NCBI GenBank assembly: GCA_002633005.1
Contig: NMRA01000001.1
Span: 4,813,235 to 4,858,161 of the forward strand
Source: Phoronis australis
Lineage: Eukaryota > Phoronida > Phoronidae
Length of the DNA stretch: 44,927 nucleotides
Direction of reading: 5' to 3'
Position numbers and translations under genes: made by a program. Positions 22,144-34,857 of the stretch are shown here, piece by piece (the first letter of the stretch is position 1; every line of letters starts with the position of its first letter). The notes under the pieces are model-generated. The model was not told the origin of the DNA, did no database searches, and saw only the letters and a list, made by a program, of their open reading frames with translations.

Positions 22144-25100
22144 CGTAATGCGTATACGTATTGAAAGCCAAAGCGGAAAAATTTCCCGGACACATGTGTT
22201 TTCTATTCAGGAATTAAAATCTCTGCAGGACCAAAAAACAACTCAAAACCAGAATTTGTTACACCAGGACCAACACTTCATCACACCTGGACCAAAATTT
22301 AACTTTTTCAGTATTGGCTTTCCATACATACGTATACATAATAAACTTTAAGCCGAGTGAAAAATCAACACTGGAATGCTCCCGTGACTGGAACGTATTG
22401 TTCAAGGGGGGTGTTTATTGATTTCTTCTGTTAATGTCTTCCTGGTTTCATGTGATATGAATAGAAATATACTATTGAAGTCATTATGAAAATCGACTAG
22501 TGCTGGTCCATCCTAGTCATACACGTCTATGTCAAGGTCCATTAATATCTGTCAAGCCATTTCGACCACAGCCAACGGACAGACAGTATCTTGTTCAAAA
22601 TTAAAATGGCCAACAGAGGTTACGGTAGTGTAATCTCTGCCAGCTCTTCTTAGTCCGTTTACTATTAAACGAATTATTTAGATTAGAATTATGATGGCAC
22701 TCAACAGTTTTTTTGCTGATTTTGGGTTTGAAAAACCAGGTCGTGTTAGCTCAAGTAATCTGTTCCACAGGATGCACAAAATCTGAAATATGAAATTTGT
22801 ACTAGACCAAAAACTTCAAAAACCTTGCACAAAGTCTATCGAAACTGATTCCAAAGTAAAATTTTCCGGCTACTTGAATAACGATCAAGAATTCACCAAA
22901 TCACCAATTTTCACCCCAAAGTCAACATTGGCACGCGATTACTGCGAACTAAGAGGCAGAGCACCTGGACTGCCAAAACTTTTTACACAATAGCATGTTA
23001 GTAGAAAAACAGGTTTCGACCAGCCACATATTTTACAAATCCAAAGTTGCTGACTAGGGTACCTGAATTTCCAGCTAAGTTTCAGCTTCCCGCTTGCCAG
23101 CAGTAAAAGTTCAATAAAAGCCAAGGCTGAACAAAAAGTAACGAGAGAGTCACTGAACAACTGGCAATATTTCAAGGAGGGCAAATTAAAAAATCAAGCC
23201 AATGCCATTCGTAGCCTTCACATGCAACACAGAATTTTAAATGCCCAGCCAACCCAGCGGGGCCAAGTCTTAAAGGAAATGGGCAGACAAATTCAACTAT
23301 GTGGTTCAAAAAACTATTGAGTGTCACTCAAATACCAGAGAATAGACAGCTCCGTTCTATTCTAACTAATGATTGGCCATAGAAATGACGTCAAGTAACT
23401 GACGAAAGCTAGCCCTCCAAACAAGGACATTCTTTGTTACTCATAGTTCCATATTGTTGTCTGCTGGGTAACGAGTTTACATAAAACAGTTTTAGTGAAC
23501 TATGGCACAAGGACCAAGAACTAAGNACAAAACAAATGAGCAATAGCTCAAACAAATTAAACCGCGATTCCTCGAAATGACGTCATAAACAGCCAAATCA
23601 AATATCTATCAACAGTATTTAATCTATGCCCGCTACATTGCCTGTGTAAGATACGTCTACGAGCACCACTTGCTTATTCGATCAAAGTGCCTCTTTATGT
23701 TTGTTTCAGTATATCGCCGTTCTACTGTCCTTGGCGCTGGCCGTGACCTTGGTTATCACTGAAGAGACTAATCAAGAGGAAGATGTTAGCCAACAGGCCG
23801 AAGTGCAGACCGAGGAGCAAGCAGTAGAAGAACGCAGCGAGAACGAAGAGGTCGCGCAACAGGAAACGGAAGAAGCGGAGCAGACAGAGGAAGAGACGAC
23901 TGAAGAAGAGAGAGGATTAGAGGAAGAAGGAGAAGAAGCAGAGGAAGAGGAAGAGGAGACGACGAATGAAGAAGAGCGAAGTCTGGAAGAGGAAAAAGAA
24001 GACGAAGTCGAAGAAGAAAATGTTGAAGAAAGAAGCGAAGGAGACGAGGAAGAGGTCACTGAGGAAAGGGGTATCCTCCGTTATAAACGGTGCCGAACCA
24101 AAAAATTTAAAGCGTACAAGTATAGAGGAATTCGATACAGATATCCAGTTACCAATGTAGCCTGCAGACGTCAAAAGTGAGTACCCGTCACTAGGGTTAT
24201 TTGGAATATTATCGACAAGTCTGATCATTTAGCAAAAATAAGAGCAAAACTATAGAAGTTAACTATTCATTTTCTGAAGTTAAAAAACTTTTAGAATTTG
24301 ATTTTTGACTTTGTACCAATTTGCCACTTATTAGGTCATGTGACATGTCTTTTTATTAAAATTTACTAAAAAGAATGATGCATTCGATCAAAGTGAAGTA
24401 ACGTTGTCAGTTACATCGCCAAATTTCGCAAATGTTATATTTCAAAACGCTGTTACATTGTTGTAAATTATCATTTCGTTTTCGTTTAATTCAACTTTTA
24501 AACCTTTGATAGCCCCTCACACCAAAGTGTAGAATTTCAAAAACAATTTCTAAAGTAGTGATAAAGTGCAGTCTCTGAAAGCTCCATATGAGTCCGAAAG
24601 CACAGCTGTCAGGTAATATTGTCGTTATAATTGTTGCAGCGCTCTATGTAATCGACCTCGTTATGGGCGATGTAGAACCAAGTACGTCTCTTTTGTCGCG
24701 TATGGATATTGTGGTTACTGTAGAAGCAAGTGGAACAAGAATAGGCGCTGCGGTCTCGTCAAGTTCTGGGCAAGAAAAGCAGTCGGATGTAACTGTGGTA
24801 AGTACAGAGCATTGGAGTCAATATGTTGCTCATAACATATAATCCCCCGCGAGAACAAAATAGTGCGAATATTTCATTAAATGCTTTAAAGGAACATTAC
24901 AATCGCTTTACAAACAATGCAGATTTGGAATTATTGGTGAATAGCATAGTCTTTTTAAAGTAATTAGCTTTGACCGGATCTATGAAACAACAGAATCCTT
25001 TCTCGTTTTGTAATTTTATTACAAATCACCAAGTATCACCTGCCAGATGTTCGCTGAAATCAAAGCAGGGGCCTACTATACTCCGCTCAATGATATATAA

Positions 25101-26118
25101 AGCTCATTGACTCTGCTATAGTTGCCACGTGCGATTTCGCGCAGCGTTAAATCGTTCTGTTACCGCTTCCTAAGTTGTGGGTTCGACTTCGTGCTAGCGA
25201 TAATTTCAACGAGATTGTCCATATAAAATATGGAATTGAACACCAACGTAGGGAAATGGCGACGATGTTTTTAATGGTTTTTGGTTTCATCAAGAGCAAT
25301 CGTTGACGATTGAGTTCGCTCAGAGAACGTGAGTCAACCATCAGTGTTCCAATTGTATGTGCATATTCCATGCGCCTGTATCTGACAAATGCAGTTGTTT
25401 AGCATACAAGCGCATGCAATGCTCTTTTAAAAATATCACGGTCTCTCGAGCACAACATTACATTGAGCCCTACCAATACAACTGCTCATATATGTAGCCA
25501 TAAAAATGTAAAATGAGTATCAAAAGTACAGAGCACCTGGACGTCGTCCGCAGGTGGCTTGGGTGTACAAAACGCAACTCTCTACAAACCAAAGATAATA
25601 ATAATTCAAAACAAAACTTACAGTTTGCCATTCGTGTACTTGTATTCTCGGATACTTGAACATACGTATTCGTGTACTTATGTATCGACTAGATAAAGCC
25701 AATTGTTTATGTACACTAAACGCCACTCGAAAATTATGAACATATACCTACATTTGATTTTATATCATTGTATGTGCGCCCTTCTGCCTAGATATATTTA
25801 TAACAGCAGTACTGATGTGTTCCAGTGAGAAGACCCTGTCGCAAACCCAAGTGCCCCAAGTGGTGCCCCTTCGGTGTACACTACCCTGTTTACTATGGCT
25901 GCAGGGTGTGCAGATGTCGACCTCGCCCAATCTGTAGGCGTCCCAAATGCCCCAAACGGTGTCGCTATGGTTACGCATACTACTCTTGCAGGAGGTGCAA
26001 GTGTTGCAAATGCAGGTCCAGACCCAGGTGCCCGCCAGTCAAATACTGTCGACCAGGATGTTACGTCATCAAAGTAAAAGGTTGCAACAAATGCTGGTGC
26101 GTCCCACGTCCTTGGTAG
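21226..26118 (+). CDS. Secreted acidic-prosegment precursor with cystine-knot-like and three antistasin-like Cys modules
   Basis: Four exons join in phase: 21226-21237, 23710-24176, 24640-24797 and 25826-26118, giving 309 residues. Exon 1 encodes only MKLK; with exon 2 it completes a signal peptide (YIAVLLSLALAVTLVIT). Residues from about 24 to 123 are a propeptide, roughly half Glu, with recurring EER(S/G) motifs. Dibasic KR at 130-131 is a likely furin-type site. The mature part is strongly basic. Cys spacing from residue 132 to the end of exon 3 is C-x23-C, then C-x7-C-x12-C-x2-C-x9-C-x12-C-N-C, resembling noggin/Trunk/Spaetzle-type cystine-knot ligands. Exon 4 adds three modules of the form C-x3-KCP-x2-C-x2-G...C-x2-C-x-C, like antistasin repeats; the third is diverged. 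AATAAA lies at 26189. A paralogue follows at 36.7 kb. Function is inferred only: host-defence peptide or ligand. Splice joins are supported by phase and by the paralogue. Confidence 0.8.
21441..21853. mobile_element. Foldback MITE in intron 1 of the precursor gene
   Basis: The left arm (gttgcatgaaacagcccc, aaatagggacttaaataagt) is the imperfect reverse complement of the right arm (gaacttagctgagttcc, tatttgggactgtttacaac) over about 70 bp. The minus-strand open frame across it (starting MTELRAK) is element sequence. A partial relative lies at 6170-6330. Confidence 0.65.
22094..22137. repeat. (TA)n microsatellite
   Basis: An uninterrupted TA run inside intron 1 of the precursor gene; frames encoding alternating Ile/Tyr come from it. 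Confidence 0.95.
22140..23700. other. Intron 1 remainder of the precursor gene, no exon seen
   Basis: No exon-like block with matching phase was found. An N lies at 23526. The 3' end supplies the acceptor tttgtttcag at 23709. Confidence 0.45.
25010..25215 (+). repeat. tRNA-derived SINE fragment in intron 3 of the precursor gene
   Basis: GTGGGTTCGACTTC at about 25178 matches a Pol III B box, and the upstream gcgcagcgttaaatcgttc is tRNA-like. The leading block cgccagatgttcgctgaaatc-like sequence (25035-25064) also occurs at 37835-37860, next to another tRNA-like block, so this is an interspersed family. Confidence 0.5.
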
Positions 26119-26188
26119 CGCAACTGAAACAATGACAGTTTATCGTCACTTTCATACATGCAGTTTTGACTTTTGTGCAACTGAAACC

Positions 26189-26194
26189 AATAAA
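26189..26194 (+). terminator. Polyadenylation signal of the three-module precursor gene
   Basis: AATAAA lies 71 bases after the TAG stop of exon 4, in an AT-rich context with a downstream T/G-rich stretch. Confidence 0.65.
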
Positions 26195-26424
26195 TTTAAA
26201 TTGCATAATCTGTACACTTGTTGCTTGAGAACCTTGTTCATGTAGTGCCGCCCGTACTGCAGGCCTGTGCGACCCTCCACTGACACTAGTGCAGAACACA
26301 ATAGTCAGCATGCTGATGTCTTCCATCGTTACTGAACGAATAACCTGTGTAGGCACTATGAAGGCATTTTCATCAAGTGAAGTAGGCATTATGTGCTGAT
26401 AAAACGACACTGGTGCAAAATCGT

Positions 26425-26893
26425 AAGGCCCTTTTATACTAACTTCGGTCGTTCGACGATAACAGCGCCAGTAAACTTCGCAGTAAGCGGCACATGTGGA
26501 TTTAACAGCTAAGCGTCGACGCTGCGGTGCAGTATGAAGGATCATCTTCTGTCCCATCGAAGTTATCGCCAGGGGCCACTGTCATCGCCGACAAGTAAAG
26601 GGCAATGTCGTCGCTGATAGTTGCTTATATTTTGCTCAAATAATCACCAATCGAATTAGAAATAAGTTTTATGTCAATTAGCACACGTACTTCCCAAATT
26701 GTTACATTAAAAAATTTTAGCGTGCGCGCGAAGCATCAGCGTTACCTTGCGATTTCTTCGGTGACAACAGCGTCACATGCCGTTTACTTCGATGTACGTT
26801 AACTACCGAAACTGGTACGAAGGGTTCAGTAAACTTGGCAGTTTACGTCGACGATCCGTTCAGACCGAAGATAAGTCAATATGAAAGGGCGTT
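26425..26893. mobile_element. Foldback DNA element with long imperfect inverted arms
   Basis: The left arm (aaggcccttttatactaact, tcggtcgttcgacg) is the imperfect reverse complement of the right arm (tcgacgatccgttcagacc, gaagataagtcaatatgaaa). The arms extend for more than 60 bp and contain several CG dinucleotides. No transposase frame is present. Confidence 0.65.
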
Positions 26894-26899
26894 TAGAAA

Positions 26900-28600
26900 T
26901 GTCGGCAGCTTGCGTCTACTATGCAAAAGAACACAAGCGATGGGTGCATGCAAATTTCCAAAAACCAGCCAGCTATGTAGCTGAAATTGGCAGCAGTAAA
27001 CTAGGGATCAGCTCTCGAAAGCGATCTTCGTTCTGTCCACCCAAAATTATAATTTGCGATCATCTACACAGGAAAATTTTATCTCTGTCTAACGTCCAGT
27101 CCGAAACTTTTTGTAACTCTTGCATTTGACCGACACTCACCATGTCCTGCGGGCTATTAAAAGAAACATAATGAAAGAATTATCAGTCACGTGCACAAGA
27201 AGTCGGTCATCGACTTGATAGCAAACTAGTCGTGACAAGCGGTTACTGGGAATTTCCAATATATGCTAGCGTCCATCACACACAGAAAAAAAAACAAATA
27301 CGGGAGCTGTTTGGAAAAGAAGTAAGAAATAGAACCCATGGGCGATTTTTAGGTAACAGTAAATGACAGTAAAGAAAAGCTGTCGCCCTAGGCGCAGGAA
27401 ATCTCCGGTATTAACAAAACACGTAAAGCAGGAGCTAGTGACAACTTTGCCTGCAGCCGAAATGACCAGGAATTCAGTTTCTAGAGCGTGCTTAAAATTC
27501 CACGAAATGTAACCAATTCGAAAAAATTGTTGCGTACTGACATAATCTTGTGAAGAAAGGACTTCACTGAAGAAACAACCGGCTCAAAGCTAACACATAC
27601 GACCGCTCCACAAACTTAGCTACAAATTTACGGAAAGTAGCTTCATCATTGTCTTAATATCAGCTTCATTTTTAATGAGACATTCATTGTTGATAATGTA
27701 TTGGTTGCAAAGTCGATATCAAGACTCATCTGAAGTGATTCCAGTGAAGGTAAGCTTTCATCTCTTACTATGCAACACGCCGACGCGACTCGAGAGATCG
27801 CACGGTCAGTCACGCACCCTCGTGTTTCAATAACAGGCCACGTGCATGCATTGATTGCTGTCTTTATCATCTGATATACCCACCTTATTTGGAATCGTAA
27901 ATACATGAACGCACCAAAAAGTCCTTGAATTGTTACCACTTAGGTTGGCGAACTCCACTCGAGCGGCTGGGCTACCAGATGAGATCCATGTTATCAGAAA
28001 AAGAGATGTTATGCTGTTGAAGTCACGTTTTGCATTGAATGGGCATGCATAAATTTTAAGATTTAATGTCCCGAGGCAATATCCTCACCAGGCGATTTCA
28101 ACAACGAGCACCTAAACCGTTCGGTGACGCTCAGAGTAACACACTTGACTAATCCGACATAACCAACCAGAGTTGTGCTGTCACTGACCACTAACCGCCG
28201 ACTTTCAAAGTGTTGTCTTGTAACGTAATAGGAGACCTAGTAACAAGTTTTCCCGTGCAAAATAAAATTTGGAAAATATTTAGTCACTATAACACAGTCT
28301 TAAATTTATTAATAACATTCTTCAACATTTTGTGTCATCAAAGTGACATTGATTACCTTGCTAGTAGGGGACTTAGTCTCGTTACAGCCTCCAGTGCGCA
28401 GTCGACGTCGTATAAGCCATATTACGGTCAAGTTCTTGACTGTGATGACGTCTTTTTGGACAGTCGCGTGAGTTGACCAGCCTGATAGTTGTCGTTAACT
28501 TACAAATGCTGCAGCGAATACACAAAACACCGTTTGTGTGTTATTATTCTGCACAAAATGAATTGCAAGTTCAAGTATCCTTTAAACTGCAAATGTAGGA
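26900..28600. other. Transposon-rich or degenerate sequence, no gene called
   Basis: A minus-strand frame of about 97 codons (27939-27646) and a plus-strand frame of 88 codons (28210-28476) show no recognised domain. They may be decayed transposon sequence. Confidence 0.35.
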
Positions 28601-28664
28601 TAAGGTTTGCCGGCATGAGCGCTGGGCATTTGGTGCAAACCATAGACACGTAGTAGAATACACA

Positions 28665-28900
28665 TTAACACCAGTACCGACTAGCGGAGAATGATTTTAC
28701 TTTAATGCATCTGAGTGTTGCCGAAACCCGGAGGACACCAAAGTACATTTGAAGAAAAAAACAATATGTGCCTTGTTGAGAAGGGCAGCCCTCATTGCAA
28801 ACATACTTGACGTTACTTTTACGACCTATCATGAGCCAAACTAAATGTGAACCATCTAATCCGCCTGTGCTAGCAGTTGTAGTCGTTAGCAACCACTAGA
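28665..28900 (-). pseudogene. Possible PIF/Harbinger transposase relic
   Basis: The minus-strand frame contains LDGSHLVW, similar to the first DDE Asp segment (DGTHI) of Harbinger-type nucleases, followed at suitable distance by KYVCNEGCPSQQGTY, reminiscent of the Y-x3-KG-x-x-S block. A PPGFGN-like motif appears in another frame just downstream, implying a frameshift. The match is short and by eye, so this is tentative. Confidence 0.35.
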
Positions 28901-28969
28901 TGACACCCGCTTCGTTGACGTCGGACACGGTGGCTATTAAGATATCGTACAATTAAAGTATATGACATT

Positions 28970-30130
28970 TTACGAGTCCCCAAACACAAACAAATATTCG
29001 TATACGCCCCTTTGGCTCGAAAAACCGTACCAGAACACAACATTCCGAGTTGTATACGACAGTTGATTACAAACGACTAGGCTTAAAAATCGCAGTGTGC
29101 AGACAAGGCTGAACACAGACATTGCACCAGATGCGCTAAAGTTGGACTCTAATGTTAAGGCGTTAAACATGTATTGTCGCTGCAAGACAAAATCAATAGC
29201 ATTGCCAACGCAATTAGCCCGAGAGATGCAATCACAGTGCGTCACTGAAAAATCTAAGGGAGGTGCACTGTTATATAAATATCCTTGCTACGATTAAAAG
29301 ATATTACTGTTTTATACTCACTTGTTGTAAATATGCTCCTCCTCGGTCATTATCACATTTTTGAGGTCTGTAAAGCACATTACTGACCTTGTAATATTCC
29401 AACAGTAACTAAATTATATCGTATTTCTAGATAAAAAAGAAATGGGAAAAGAAAATTTTTATAGGGACAATTATTTCCCGCTTGAGTTCATTCAGCGGCA
29501 GAGAGAATGGCTGTTTTTGAAAAAAAGAAGTCCTAATAGGGTTATCCTAAAAAGCCCCCGTTGAGTAATTGAGCGACTGTATGGAAAACAGCGAAATCCC
29601 AACAAAAGTTTTTTTGTTTTCTTTAACTTTCAACATTAAGATTTACAATGAATAAGACTGTCAAAAATCGCATTGTCCAGGAGCAGGTTGCATAAAACAG
29701 GATAGGAGGATCCAGGGCAGGGGTTCAAGAGGTCTGGTGGTTCCCCATTTTTACCAATAGCGGCAAACAAAAACCACAGGGAAAATGAACAACTTCTATT
29801 TTCTACTTCTTAGTCCTAAATTAGGATCGTTTCGTGAAAATTTTTTCATTAATACTAAGAGTTTAACCAAAAGTTTACACCCGGTGTTCGTCAAAGCTAA
29901 AAATTGAATTGGTAATGGAAATAAAATATCGAAATGAATCGGTGTTTGAACAAATCCAGACATGTGGCGAAAACACAGAAGTCTTTGGAATACATTTCTT
30001 GCATACCGAATCTTGTTTTATAAAATTGTGTTACACAACAAGACACTGGGGGTAAAGTTTTTTGCGACAACTTCACTCGAAAACACGAATTTTGTTTTGA
30101 ATATTTTTTAAGATCCTGACGCATGTCGGA
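28970..30130. other. No gene seen
   Basis: Short open frames on both strands without domains. AT-rich. Confidence 0.4.
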
Positions 30131-30169
30131 GAGCGGTAACAAAATGAATTTATCTTCTTATGATCCTGC

Positions 30170-31155
30170 CAGCAACATCAAGAGAAGAATTTTATCTATT
30201 AGAATGTTTGTTCTTCAAGTTTATTTGGCAGCGTAAACCTGACCGAAATTGTTAAGAATTTAGAGCATGGTGGTTGCAAAATGATTCATATTGAATCTTT
30301 TTTTAAATTACCGAAATTGTCTTGGTTTAGAAGATTATTAGATGGTTATGATGACAATTGGAAACACCTGTTGCTGCATCATAATCTGTTGAGAACGTGT
30401 AACTCTTTACTTTTTGGAGATGCGTTTTATAGCACTTGAGCAGAAGACATTAAGAATGTATTTTGGTCTGAGCCCTCTTTACATATGTAGCATATACTAT
30501 GCGTTTGTACGGTGATGACTTCTGTTACACTCCAGTCTGATACAACAGCAGCGTATTAATATATAACAATATAATTTTTTATATCCAGTTGTTTAAAAAG
30601 TATTACTCATGATTGTAATTTGTTAGATATTGATGGAAGATTTAGGACTTATCAGTCCTTTTGTATTAGGTATGGCTTTTCTCCACCTTTCACATCGTTT
30701 TATGGTTTCAAGAAGACAATTTGTAAATGGAAAAAAGGATCCCAGGCAATGTCCTTTCATGTTAATCTCCGAAATATGCGAGTTGTACTTGTAAGTTTAG
30801 CGAAAAAACAAACATATTCTCACTTAATTAATTCTATTTATACAAAGCCAAAACATGAACGTAAGTGGGAAACTAACCTTGGTATTGATGCATCTCCTGA
30901 TTGGTGGAGAAAGCCGTATACTTATTCGTTACAAATTACTGTTGATACTAGACGGTTTCAGATTAGTTTTATACATCGGTTAACACCAACAGAAGATTGA
31001 AGTTAAAGATACAGATCTATGTACATTTTGTGAAATAGTGTCAGAGAACATTACCCATCTGTATTGGAACTGTGATTTAACAAAGATTTTTTGTATTCCA
31101 GTTGATGACTGGATCATGAACAAAACCGGAAACTCGTCACAGCTTTCAAATTAAG
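30170..31155 (+). pseudogene. LINE (non-LTR retrotransposon) 3' relic
   Basis: Three broken plus-strand frames read in order as the C-terminal part of a LINE polymerase: FIWQRKP with NLEHGGCKM and LPKLSWFRRLLDG near 30220-30345, then RKWETNLGIDASPDWW and YSLQITVDTRRFQISFIHR at 30860-30985, then TDLCTFC with ITHLYWNC at about 31010-31070. The last is the CxxC...HxxxxC zinc segment (zf-RVT type). Internal stops and a frameshift near 30997 show it is inactive. The 5' part (endonuclease and catalytic YxDD) is not present. Confidence 0.7.
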
Positions 31156-31199
31156 ATACATTTCTTGGACAGATTGAGGGAAAAGACGTAATTAATCTA

Positions 31200-33890
31200 A
31201 TTGAATGTTAAGGAAAATTTCATATTTATCGGCAACGTCTTAAAAACACCATTACTAATTTGACATACTTCAAAAGAGAAGTCGTTCTATTTTTTCAAAA
31301 TTGAAAAATATTTGTTTTAAATAATCTACAATTTGAAGATTTTAAGAACAGATGGCCCCTTATGGAAATTTTATTTTGTGGCAGTTTGTTTTTGAGTTGC
31401 AAATGACCCCCACCACAAGTGTGCACGTCTCTATGTATGCGGCTACCATGTATGCATGTTTTCTCTTCATTTTCACATTGAGTAAAAAGTATTAAGTTTA
31501 ATTTTAAAAAACGCATATGTAATTTCCAAAGGGACAACAAAACAACTGTTTATAATTTGAAAAAAATCAAACCCGGAAAAGCGTAACACTCCTCTATTTC
31601 CTTAACCTGATTTCCTTTTTACAAAAATTTAAGGGAGGCATGGAACGCGAAAGTTCGTTAAAATATATCTTTTAAACAATTCCTGACGAACGTACCATCT
31701 CGCAGCGTCTAGTACAGATTAATTCACTTTCCCCTGTGAGGAAATTCCCAGAAAAAAAACAAAATTCACGAGTTTTGAAGTACGCGCAAAGAAATAATTG
31801 TGGTTACCACAGAGTTTCTAATCTCCCTCTCACTAATAATAAATGCGTGCATGCGCTCATAGTCAGTTGAAGTCAAAGGTAACATTTTCCTTATCAGGGA
31901 AATGTGCTATGTCTATGTCTTACCATACCAAATAAGGAGACGTGCTTTGCCTTCAACATAGAGGCGAGCAGTTGACAGATCGTTTTTTTGAAATTTGAAA
32001 CTAAAAAATCATGCCTTAATATCAACAGAAATTAAAAATCTTTACGAACAAACCCCAGAAATACCTTGTAAGTAGGTTGAATTCTGTTTCAGTGACCGAG
32101 AATCACTTTGAATATTGCAATTTAGTATGTTAATCGCGTTCTAGGCGTCTTCAAATATTTTTTAATTTTGTAAAGTCATGCAAAAATGTCCCATAAAACG
32201 CGCACCGTTGTGTTTCTTCATTGCTAAATTAGCGCATTATTGCGATTCGTCTGACCATGAAACTTGTCAGTGTCGGCTGGAAATATTGCAAACACTTACA
32301 ATTAACTTCTCTCATGTAGATCGTTGGTTTACTGATCAATTGATTCATATGTTCACCAGAGGTCAGAATTCTAAAAGTTGACTAAATGATAACCGTGGAT
32401 GCCAGTGAAACAATCAAAAGACAACTGTCCAACATTACACCAGGGAGGGCTGCAAGGGTCACTGGATCAACACATTATGATTTCTTATTTCCAAAAAACG
32501 AAAAATCCTCTTCGAAGCATTGAAGCTTCCAAAGGGAAATTCCTGGTATGTTTCAAAATCCTTAAACATATCAACTAATTCACAAAGGCCTTAAGGAAAA
32601 AAGGTCACCTAGAGAAATGCAGTGCTTTGTTGACCCTATTTCTTATGCCTAGTTTAGTAAAAAAATTACCGACGTTCACTTTAGGCGATAGTCCATTCAG
32701 ATTAGGAAATCACGTCCTTGGCTATTTTTGGGGGTCAATATAATTTTGGTGGTTTTAGTGTCATTAAGTGGTATACTTTTAGAATCGAAAAACGGGCCCA
32801 AGGCTTGGCTTGCACGTTTTCGAGAAATTTGACCAAAAATGACATTTTGCAACATTTGGCACAGAAAAACATTCTTTAAAACCAACAACACTGAGCAAAA
32901 ACTAAATGATTATTTAATTTGGTTTTGTTCATTTGAAGTCACTAGACAAGAAAAGTGATAAATATTTTGAAATTAGTGGGACAAAAAGAGTTGAAAAGAA
33001 AAATAAATATTTTAGCAGCGTCTCCTGTTGGCCAAAAATACATTATTGTAGTACGAGCTCAAAAGGACAGCATTTTTAACCATTTTGAAATTGATGAAGA
33101 TTTTATATTCAAATCAAATTGTGAATAACTTAACATTTCCAATGCTTCTTCGTTGAATTGGCCATCATCACTTTCACAGTCAAAATTCTCATTATCCACA
33201 TAGCCTCTGATCGTCAACCAGCGCGGGGAGGAGTCACTGAATACAGTTCTGACAGTAGCACACAACACACAATGAGCACCACAGAATGTTGGTAACATTT
33301 TCCATAATGTTACAATTTTTAAAATCTTTAGCAACACAGCAACACATTTATCAAGTGCTTCATCAAAATCATCATCATAGTCAGTAAAAATTTTTGAGAC
33401 ACCATATTACTCACTCACACAGCTCGGAACATGGCATGTCTGACTTCAACCAAGAGCAGATCTTTGCACCAGCCGCTTTTTCATATTTATATTTGCAGTT
33501 AACATTTATCATGACTTGTTCTGGGGCTAATGGCAGAGTTATCCAGTGAAATTTCATATTACCGTGTTCAAATTCTAACCACTACATTTTTAACATGGTG
33601 TAAAATTAGGCATGAAAGTTAGTGATAAGCAGAACTGACCACTTACAGATTAGTAAAAACTGCCACCAATGATTTCAGTTGAGTTAGGGACAGCCAATTG
33701 AGTGCAAATTTCCACTAATTAGGGACAAGCTCAGACCTCAAGCAAAAAATTCAATTTTTGGATGTCCAAACAAGAGATTTTTAACCGTAATTCATAGCTT
33801 ATTCAACTAAGGTACTGATCGGTCGATGTTTCAACGTCCGAAAACTTTTCATAATAAATTGTATTTCTTTTTCTTTGTTTGGTTGTCTGT
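31200..33890. other. No gene seen
   Basis: AT-rich intergenic sequence. Frames at 32178-32381 (plus) and 33337-33059 (minus) have no recognised domain. No repeated block matching elsewhere in the window was found. Confidence 0.45.
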
Positions 33891-34740
33891 AAATTGTAGC
33901 CCACACCGTTTTTTGGCAACTAACGCATTCTTAAGGCAGTACACGCCTCTTTCTTTGAGCACTGTTAAGCGGAACTCACAAATTCCTTGGTATTCTACTA
34001 CTAGTACTAGGCTCTACCTCAGCTCAATGTTTCTTTGATCAGCTTTCAAGATATTTTTTCCTTGTGTAAGAGATCTTTCAATTTTCGTTACACAGGTGAA
34101 TTTCTGTAAGACTGACTGTTGGCACCTAGTGGCAAGCAAAATATTTGATTCTTGTTTTTTTCCAGCTTTTAAACTAAAATTCTTACTAAACGTGCAAGTG
34201 TATTCCTGGGAACTTTGCTGAAAGTGATTTTTGAGTGTCTGAAGAAGGACTTGTTTCAAAGTTACCGTTGCCCCCCTGAAGTAGCCATGGGCGTGAAAGA
34301 TACAGCTGGAACTATGAGCCTACATTCACGCCCCAATAACTTTGCACTTATTACATTCGAGCACATGATTTATAAAGAGACGTGACAATCATCAAAATGG
34401 TCATAATGAGCGAGTCGTGAATTAGAATGACATTTGATAAGCAAAAAAGTTAACAGATGTCATTTTCATGGAACGTTTCGAATTTCCTATGTGTACGGCG
34501 ACACCTGAACAGATAGAAAAAAACAACATTTATCACAAACTACACCTAACATCAAACGGTGTTACCTGTAACAGTTGAAGATAACACGGACAATTACATA
34601 ATTATACGATGTAGAAATACATCTGAAAATATGATAAAAAGTAAGCCCAATGTACAAAAGGCATCAATCTAATAATCAAAAACAAAAGCACTTTTCTGGT
34701 GACGACTAATCCCGTAAGGTCACACACCCTCGTTCGGATC

Positions 34741-34845
34741 AATGTCATGGTTACAGAATCGTTTAAATACCAGATGGTCTGAGCAGGACGTTCATATGCT
34801 CTGTGCAAAGCGTTCATCTGCAGCTGTTGCGGACGCACTGAAACA
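34741..34845 (+). promoter_or_regulatory. Core promoter, distal copy
   Basis: GTCATGGTTAC, TTTAAATA at 34762-34769 and TTCAT with A at 34794 reproduce the order and the 32-bp TATA-to-initiator spacing of the promoter at 21145. Confidence 0.6.
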
Positions 34846-34857
34846 ATGAAGCTTAAG
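34846..34857 (+). CDS. Distal copy of first exon (MKLK) of the one-module precursor gene
   Basis: ATGAAGCTTAAG followed directly by the donor gtaaag. It is the same as the exon at 36701-36712 and parallels 21226-21237. As drawn it would have to splice across the second copy to reach exon 2 at 38076, so it is either an alternative first exon or an artefact of two alleles placed in tandem. Confidence 0.55.

Noticed and set aside
21891-22195. Minus-strand frames with long Ile-Tyr alternation
   Set aside because: Produced by the (TA)n microsatellite; no gene.
23772-24228. Minus-strand Ser- and Phe-rich open frames
   Set aside because: They are shadows of the GAA/GAG-rich acidic propeptide exon on the plus strand. 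The same holds for 38039-38483.
24588-24842. Plus-strand 84-codon frame over exon 3 of the upstream precursor gene
   Set aside because: It is a different frame from the Cys-rich one, which has matching splice phase and is conserved in the paralogue. The 39006-39191 frame is the equivalent shadow.
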